DNA of 64,000 nucleotides from Liolophura sinensis (taxonomy: Eukaryota; Mollusca; Polyplacophora; Chitonida; Chitonidae), in NCBI RefSeq assembly GCF_032854445.1, contig NC_088302.1:53352046-53416045 (forward strand), given 5' to 3'. The notes under the pieces are model-generated. The model did not search any database. It saw only the letters and a program-made list of their open reading frames with translations, and was not told where the DNA came from. Below, piece by piece: positions 59,601-64,000 of the stretch (position 1 is the first letter of the stretch; every line of letters begins with the position of its first letter). The position numbers and the translations under genes were made by a program.

Positions 59601-61350
59601 AACTGAGGATATTATGAACACTGATGTGACTCAGGATATTATGAACAATGATGTGACTGAGGAACCTTCTGAACACTGATGTGACTGAGGAACCTTCTGA
59701 ACATTGATGTGACTGAGGATATTATGAACATTGATGTGACTGAGGATGTTATGAACAATAATGTGACTGAGGAACCTTCTAAACACTGATGTGACTGAGG
59801 AACCTTCTGAACACTGATGTGACTGAAGAACCTTCTAAACACTGATGTGACTGAAGAACCTTCTGAAAACTGATGTGACTGAAAAACCTTCTGAACATTG
59901 ATGTGACTGAAGAACCTTCTGAACACTGATGTGACTGAAGAACCTTCTGAACATTGATGTGACTGAGAATATTATGAACATTGATGTGACTGAAGAACCT
60001 TCTGTACATTGATGTGACTGAGGAACCTTCTGAACATTGACGTGACTGAGGATATTATGAACATTGATGTGACTGAGGATGTTATGAACAATAATGTGAC
60101 TGAGGAACCTTCTAAACACTGATGTGACTGAGGAACCTTCTGAACACTGATGTGACTGAAGAACCTTCTGAACATTGATGTGACTGAAGAACCTTCTGAA
60201 CACTGATGTGACTGAAGAACCTTCTGAAAACTGATGTGACAGGATATTATGAACACTGATGTGACTGAGGATGTTATGAACACTGACATGACTGAGGAAC
60301 ATGTACACACCCAGAATGATAACAGTGGTGGTTCCATCCCCAACCTCCTCATCCTGTGTCCTGGCCACCTCAATCATGGACTTGGCCGCTGGGTGCTGCA
60401 CTGTGATCTGTACATAAATACATCAACTGTGAGCAGAGTGGGTGATCTCTGTACATAAATACATCAAATGTTAGCAATATGGGTGGGCTCTGTACACAAA
60501 TACATCGAATGTTAGCAGAGTGGGTGGGCTCTGTACATAAATACATCAAATGTTAGCAATGTGGGTGATCTCTGTACATAAATACATCAAATGTTAGCAA
60601 TGTGGGTGATCTCTGTACATAAATACATCAAATGTTACCAATGTGGGTGATCTCTGTACATAAATACATCAAATGTTACCAATGTGGGTGGGCTCTGTAG
60701 ACAAATACATCGAATGTTAGCAATATGGGTGGGCTCTGTACACAAATACATCTGTTAGCAATGTGGGTGGGCTCTGTACACAAATACAACAGTTAGCAGA
60801 GTGGGTGATTTCAGTACACAAATACATCAAGTGTTAGCAGAGTGGGTAATCTCTGTAACAAATACATCAAGTGTTAGCAATGTGGGTGGGCTCTGTACAC
60901 AAATACATCAACTGTTAGCAATGTGGGTTGGTTCTGTACACAAATACATTATATGGAGACTGAGCAAATCTGCTACCACCATCAGTGTATCCTTCGGCCA
61001 ACATAGGCAGATATCTAAAACCTCATGTCAAAAGTCACTACTTGGTCTGTGCACACTTCACGAAGCAGAGCCAAAAAATGCAAACTGTTACCAATGTTGA
61101 GAACACACATCCCTTCTCTGACTCTTCAAAATATCAAATCAGCAAGAAAGCAACAGTTCCATGCTGTAATCACTTAGCATTTTATTGAACAATTTCACTT
61201 GATGTACATAACACTACTATCACGTTTGTATCGTGCATAAACTTTACTGTAATGAATTATCAGGTCACCAGGTGATGTCAAACTTACCTCCCTGAGAATG
61301 GCATTCCCATCATTGGTCATCACAATGCCTCCCATCGGGTCCATCAACAT
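50536..61350 (-). CDS. CCT3: CCT3, TRiC/CCT chaperonin subunit gamma (gene span, 14 exons in window, 5' end missing)
   Basis: Joining the 14 minus-strand exons (61288-61350 down to 50536-50643) gives 1,500 nt, 499 codons plus TGA, with all phases consistent. The product is one of eight subunits of the cytosolic ATP-driven ring that folds actin, tubulin and other proteins. Seen: [16 protein letters not shown] and [14 protein letters not shown] (chaperonin signatures and nucleotide-binding loops), an apical part with [19 protein letters not shown] and [28 protein letters not shown], the [14 protein letters not shown] nucleotide loop, and [17 protein letters not shown]. Human CCT3 has about 545 residues, so roughly 45 N-terminal codons are absent and must lie beyond 64000. 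Nothing suggests a pseudogene. Introns are loaded with minisatellites and several SINEs. Confidence 0.96.
51090..52075. repeat. 56-bp minisatellite in CCT3 intron 13, about 17 copies
   Basis: The unit gtttatggctcgtgttccca, then taaccaggccaccagatgtg and aataaggtcctaca repeats every 56 bp (starts at 51202 and 51258). Central copies are nearly identical; the edges are diverged. It does not include exon sequence. Confidence 0.94.
52201..52332 (-). CDS. CCT3: CCT3 exon 13
   Basis: Acceptor ctgtttcag, donor gtttgt, phase 0. Encodes [20 protein letters not shown] then [20 protein letters not shown]. Confidence 0.96.
52799..52939 (-). CDS. CCT3: CCT3 exon 12
   Basis: Acceptor tactccctcag, donor gtaagg, phase 0. 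Encodes [36 protein letters not shown] and IRTLTALR. Confidence 0.96.
53090..53928. repeat. CCT3 exon-11-edge array (66- and 88-bp units, about 12 copies)
   Basis: Each unit repeats the last codons of exon 11 ([14 protein letters not shown] on the minus strand), the CAG/gtgtgt donor and the first intron bases. About seven units are 66 bp apart (53533, 53599, ...), and about five distal units are 88 bp apart (53181, 53269, 53357) with an extra ccattccaccttacac segment. The 66-bp units stay open on the minus strand. Confidence 0.93.
53929..54115 (-). CDS. CCT3: CCT3 exon 11
   Basis: Acceptor gtacctacag, donor gtgtgt. Encodes [37 protein letters not shown] and [14 protein letters not shown]. 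The exon end and donor seed the downstream array; I took the first donor because it joins exon 12 exactly as in the family. Confidence 0.94.
54649..54747 (-). CDS. CCT3: CCT3 exon 10
   Basis: Acceptor agtatttcag-type (gtatttcag), donor gtaagt. Encodes [20 protein letters not shown] then [14 protein letters not shown] replaces the GA usual in vertebrate GTGAGL. Confidence 0.94.
55008..55358. repeat. CCT3 exon-9-edge array (60-bp units, 6 copies)
   Basis: On the minus strand each unit consists of a 45-nt stretch resembling the last codons of exon 9 ([14 protein letters not shown]-like) and 15 nt, gtgagtcttctacag, that end one copy and begin the next. Copies at 55192-55236, 55132-55176 and 55072-55116 keep both AG and GT borders and an open frame; others have lost one border. 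Confidence 0.9.
55359..55538 (-). CDS. CCT3: CCT3 exon 9
   Basis: Acceptor tctgtgtgcag, donor gtgagt. Encodes [20 protein letters not shown] and [20 protein letters not shown], ending KTDNNRIA plus AG. Its last 45 bases and donor are the source of the 60-bp array downstream. Confidence 0.96.
55782..55816 (-). CDS. CCT3: CCT3 exon 8 (35-nt small exon)
   Basis: Acceptor ttatgttcacag, donor gtaagt. Encodes [11 protein letters not shown] plus two bases that join the next exon as Ala. Confidence 0.93.
56274..56340 (-). CDS. CCT3: CCT3 exon 7
   Basis: Acceptor ctcctattcag, donor gtattt. Encodes [20 protein letters not shown] then SQ, phase 0 end. Confidence 0.95.
56588..56670 (-). CDS. CCT3: CCT3 exon 6
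   Basis: Acceptor ctgttgacag, donor gtaacc. Encodes [20 protein letters not shown] then VVHPKMR, ending in phase 2. Confidence 0.95.
56689..56905 (-). mobile_element. SINE family 2 copy in a CCT3 intron
   Basis: tttatttatttgactggtgt, caagaatatttcacttatat, ctagcattatggtgggaaga and aaggaagccagcatgggttg appear in the inverted family order. An AT-rich insertion lies near 56735-56755. The head is degraded. Confidence 0.78.
57125..57335 (+). mobile_element. SINE family 2 copy in a CCT3 intron, opposite orientation
   Basis: gttcagctcatgctggcttc, gcctggtttccgcccactat and aagtgaaatattcttgagta, then aaataaataaataag. A degraded B box (gtttcaagttcagc) precedes it. The copy at 56689-56905 is inverted relative to this one, so the two could pair in the intron RNA. 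Confidence 0.8.
57572..57677 (-). CDS. CCT3: CCT3 exon 5
   Basis: Acceptor tctcaatttag, donor gtaagt. Encodes [20 protein letters not shown] then [25 protein letters not shown] is near-identical to other CCT3 proteins. Confidence 0.95.
57966..58046 (-). CDS. CCT3: CCT3 exon 4
   Basis: Acceptor ttgtgttgcag, donor gtaagt. Encodes [20 protein letters not shown] then TKFMRK, ending in phase 2. Confidence 0.93.
58753..58873 (-). CDS. CCT3: CCT3 exon 3
   Basis: Acceptor catttcccag, donor gtcagt after a two-base GC. Encodes [20 protein letters not shown] and on to LRTKI. The downstream GTATTG would break the frame; gtcagt keeps it and gives KIAVPVD, as in the family. Confidence 0.93.
59135..60300. 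repeat. 27/28-bp two-type minisatellite in a CCT3 intron, about 42 copies
   Basis: Type A is gatgtgactgaggatattat followed by gaacatt (27 bp); type B is gatgtgactgaggaaccttc followed by tgaacact (28 bp). Type A dominates 59135-59630 and type B 59650-60240, with mixed blocks. Long frames on both strands here are array read-through. Confidence 0.94.
60311..60407 (-). CDS. CCT3: CCT3 exon 2
   Basis: Acceptor tttatgtacag, donor gtgtgt. Encodes [20 protein letters not shown] followed by [17 protein letters not shown] is the ATP-binding chaperonin motif. Minisatellites lie on both sides. Confidence 0.96.
60411..60955. repeat. 41-bp minisatellite abutting the CCT3 exon 2 acceptor, about 13 copies
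   Basis: The unit gtgggtgatctctgtacata followed by aatacatcaaatgttagcaat includes, on the minus strand, gatgtatttatgtacag, the same sequence as the exon 2 acceptor. Later copies use gggctctgtacacaaatac. Confidence 0.92.
61288..61350 (-). CDS. CCT3: CCT3 exon 1 of those visible
   Basis: Acceptor atatttgtag, donor gtaagt, phase 0 at both ends. Encodes 21 residues, [20 protein letters not shown] plus E, the TCP-1 signature around the NDG loop. Confidence 0.94.
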
Positions 61351-61352
61351 CT

Positions 61353-64000
61353 ACAAATATAAAAAGGCCACAGGACATCATTACATACACTTGCAGAAGG
61401 TTTTGATTCTCTCATTCATAAGGTTTTTGAGAAACCCATGAACTTCAGTGTTACCTGTACTTTCATAAAACTCTTAGTTACAGCACAGGTACATGTAAAT
61501 CTTACACAGGGTTTGAATTCAGTAATTGGTTCTGACGATTATGAACAGACAGTTCTTTAGAACCATTTTCTCAATCATGTTCATTTAGCCCAGATCTTAT
61601 CATGGAAGTTTAGACACCTCCCAGGGTTTGAAATCACCAGACTCAGACATGTCTGGCACAAATATGATCACAATTTAGCTGCAGCACAGACAAGTGTCCG
61701 GTTAAATATTTGGCAATGAGAATTTGCACATACATGAAATTTTGCTACTTTTGATCAGTTTCCGAAACTGGTTTTAAAGTGGATTCATAGCAGCGCCTTT
61801 TATTCGTAAGAAAATGTCAAATTACTTCAAAACATTGGAAAATGCGCGCTTCCATAAACTGTACCCGACTTCCTTTGCGAGACTTTCCTCACTACAAAAA
61901 TAGATTATCCTGTTCCCGTGGCTTTCCACCGAGTGAAGAGACGATATGCGCTTTTCACGACGTAAAGTTCACGGGCACAGGAGTGCAACTCTTGGACTAT
62001 GGCAGGGAAACAAAAAAAAAACTGATCGCTCAAAACGTCTGGGTCTGGCTTTACCATCGACTAATGGATCAGTAACCAGCCCAAGCAATGAAGCTAATCC
62101 AACAACAACGTCAGGTGCACACCGATATTTCATGGAAGATTGCAAGAGATCTGTTGCACCACGTGTGAAAATTATGGTGACCACAAATAACCCTCGTGGT
62201 CAATTATTAAAACAGTTACATGCCAGAACTAAGTACGCAGTGCATTTAATCATATCAGCCAACAATTCAGTGGGGAGAAATTGTGTCCTCTGAGCTACAA
62301 AAATGTTCGGTAACTTCTTCGGATCAACAGGACAATTGTCCTTCTGGCTTTACTTCTAATTTCTATCCCTGGCACTGAAAATTCTAAATGAGAGATCAAA
62401 GTCTGTATACTTAATTATTGTCTGTGTACAACAAGGAACAACTTGGCTGAATATCAGATTCAGAATATAGATGGGCTCAGGCACAACACATAGGCCACTG
62501 CAGTATTACAGCCTTTAAGCCATAATCATTCAATATTGTATATCACACACTTCTATCCACACTACTAACAAACACTGAGCAAAAATACTGAAAAATGACT
62601 AAAGTGTTTGTATTACAGATGCTGAATGATAAGGCTGGTCTAATTTGCATTATCTTGTTGAGACAAGAGTTTGAACAGAAGCATTGGGTATTAGGGCATT
62701 TACATGTACAGCCTGGAGAGATTGATTTTAACATTACGAGCAGACATAAAGTAACTCCAATAGTGTTTGCGCTAGTCACGTATCTACCCTGTGTGAATAA
62801 ATAGTATATAGGGAGAGTGAGTTTGGGAGAGGTAAGGGGCAGATGGCACATGTTCATGGAACATTCTCCTGAGAATGCTTTCCCACATCTGCTAACTCCT
62901 TCATCACTGTCACATCGAGTCCACAGGATAAAGAACTGATCACAGCTGGAGTCAAAACTCAGAAAGAGCAATGTCTCCACATGGCCCAAGGGTGGCAAAA
63001 CCCTGTTATAAAGCCTTCTCAGTTTGAACAATGTACAACATAAACCAATGATGCCAGCAGAGTGATATTTTTTGTGGTAAAGTATTTTTCACTTATATGA
63101 TGGCAGCCAGTTTTAAGGGTCTTTAAGCTGAAACATCCCTGGCAACCGGTCTCCAGCAAACTTCATGTACATGTACCCAACCCCATATTAGAATGACCTC
63201 AACTGCTTCGTGCCACAAAGGCCTGGAGAACAACGGAACACAGCAAAAATGCTTAATAGGACCCTGCTATCTCTTTGACACTACATGTATTTCAGTGTAC
63301 TTTAATTCATCTCTTTTTCACAAAATTTCTAAGTTTACGCCAGAAAATGAAAAACGGGTTTACCACGCTTCTCGTTTTTTAAAATCAATGAATAATAAAT
63401 CTTATACGAAATACCCTTTACATGTCTTGTAAATTAATTTCTGTAAAACCATCAACAGGGTTCTCCACACTTTTTGAAAACAACTGTATAATGGGTTAGT
63501 CTCAGGCAGCTGCTGACCACAGCCAGACGAGCATTGGCAAAAGAGCCAGGGGTCTGGGGTCCTGTGTTCCCCAGCTGCCATTTTTGCAACATGCTCTAAA
63601 ATACTTTCTCTGTTGTTTTAAGCCGTCTGCTATTGTATAACACCAAATACCTATCACTGTCATTGTACAGTGAATTTTTGATGTTCAAGACAATAAGTAA
63701 CACTGGAAACCAGGCAACCACTCATTGCCATTTAGTTTGTACTCCAATAATGGTTCAGTCAGTTTAAAGAATGTTCAGAAAACATGGTCACTGGGAACAG
63801 GAGTAAATAACATCTGACCTTACACCCTACTTTACTTTATTCCATTTATGACTCACAGGATTCAAAGGAGTCTAATTTAGACACCATCAACAGGCTGCTA
63901 AATTCCAAAACTGAAAGAAAATCAATCCTGATGCAACTTTCGACCTTAACTCCAGAAAATTCATTTCATACCTTTCTGTTTAAGTTACATGTATGGTGTA
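61353..64000. other. CCT3 intron upstream of the first visible exon
   Basis: I looked on the minus strand for the N-terminal CCT3 codons and did not find them. A SINE-tail fragment (minus) lies at 63070-63112 (tatttttcacttatatgatg). Open frames at 61842-62293 (+) and 62543-63031 (-) have no recognised domain. Confidence 0.5.

Noticed and set aside
59022-60401. Long repetitive open frames on both strands (SSVTSMFII-like peptides)
   Set aside because: They lie in a 27/28-bp minisatellite within a CCT3 intron, and both strands are open in several frames, as repeats produce.
62543-63031. 162-codon minus-strand open frame
   Set aside because: No recognised domain, Cys-rich irregular composition, and it lies in a CCT3 intron. 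It could be a fragment of an unknown repeat, but I cannot support a gene.

Overview
This window is animal nuclear DNA. Genes are split into short exons by GT-AG introns, there are no operons, most of the sequence is non-coding, and it is full of minisatellites and tRNA-derived SINEs. The SINE tails (tataagtgaaatattcttga / gcgtaaaacaccaatcaaat) and a second SINE family (ggggtttaacgtcgtact) remind me of repeats in mollusc genomes. I infer a marine lophotrochozoan, probably a mollusc; that is recognition from memory, not proof.

Layout. Positions 1-376 may hold the last exon and 3' UTR of an unidentified gene entering from the left. From about 400 to 30,200 I see no convincing protein gene, only repeats: 14-, 21-, 22-, 35-, 41-, 44- and 64-bp arrays, a GC-rich foldback, a mariner-like MITE, and SINEs, one nested in another. 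From 30,580 (possibly 30,253) to 44,036 on the + strand lies an 11-exon gene for a diverged KSR (kinase suppressor of Ras) pseudokinase, with a likely poly(A) signal at 45,940. From 45,960 to about 49,700 is intergenic DNA with a (TA)28 tract and a 42-bp-stem hairpin. From about 49,700 to beyond 61,350 on the - strand lies CCT3, the gamma subunit of the TRiC/CCT chaperonin. Fourteen coding exons (499 codons plus stop) are visible; the N-terminal exon or exons must lie past 64,000. The two genes converge tail to tail. I see no functional link between them.

The most unusual structure is in CCT3. Five of its introns carry minisatellites, and three arrays include copies of the adjoining exon edge and splice site. 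Next to exon 9, a 60-bp array contains at least three 45-nt cassettes with AG and GT borders, open frames and compatible phase, so they could act as in-frame mini-exons. Next to exon 11, a 66-bp array re-copies the exon end and its donor and stays open for about seven units. All exon joins were made by hand from splice dinucleotides, phase and family resemblance; no transcript data were available.
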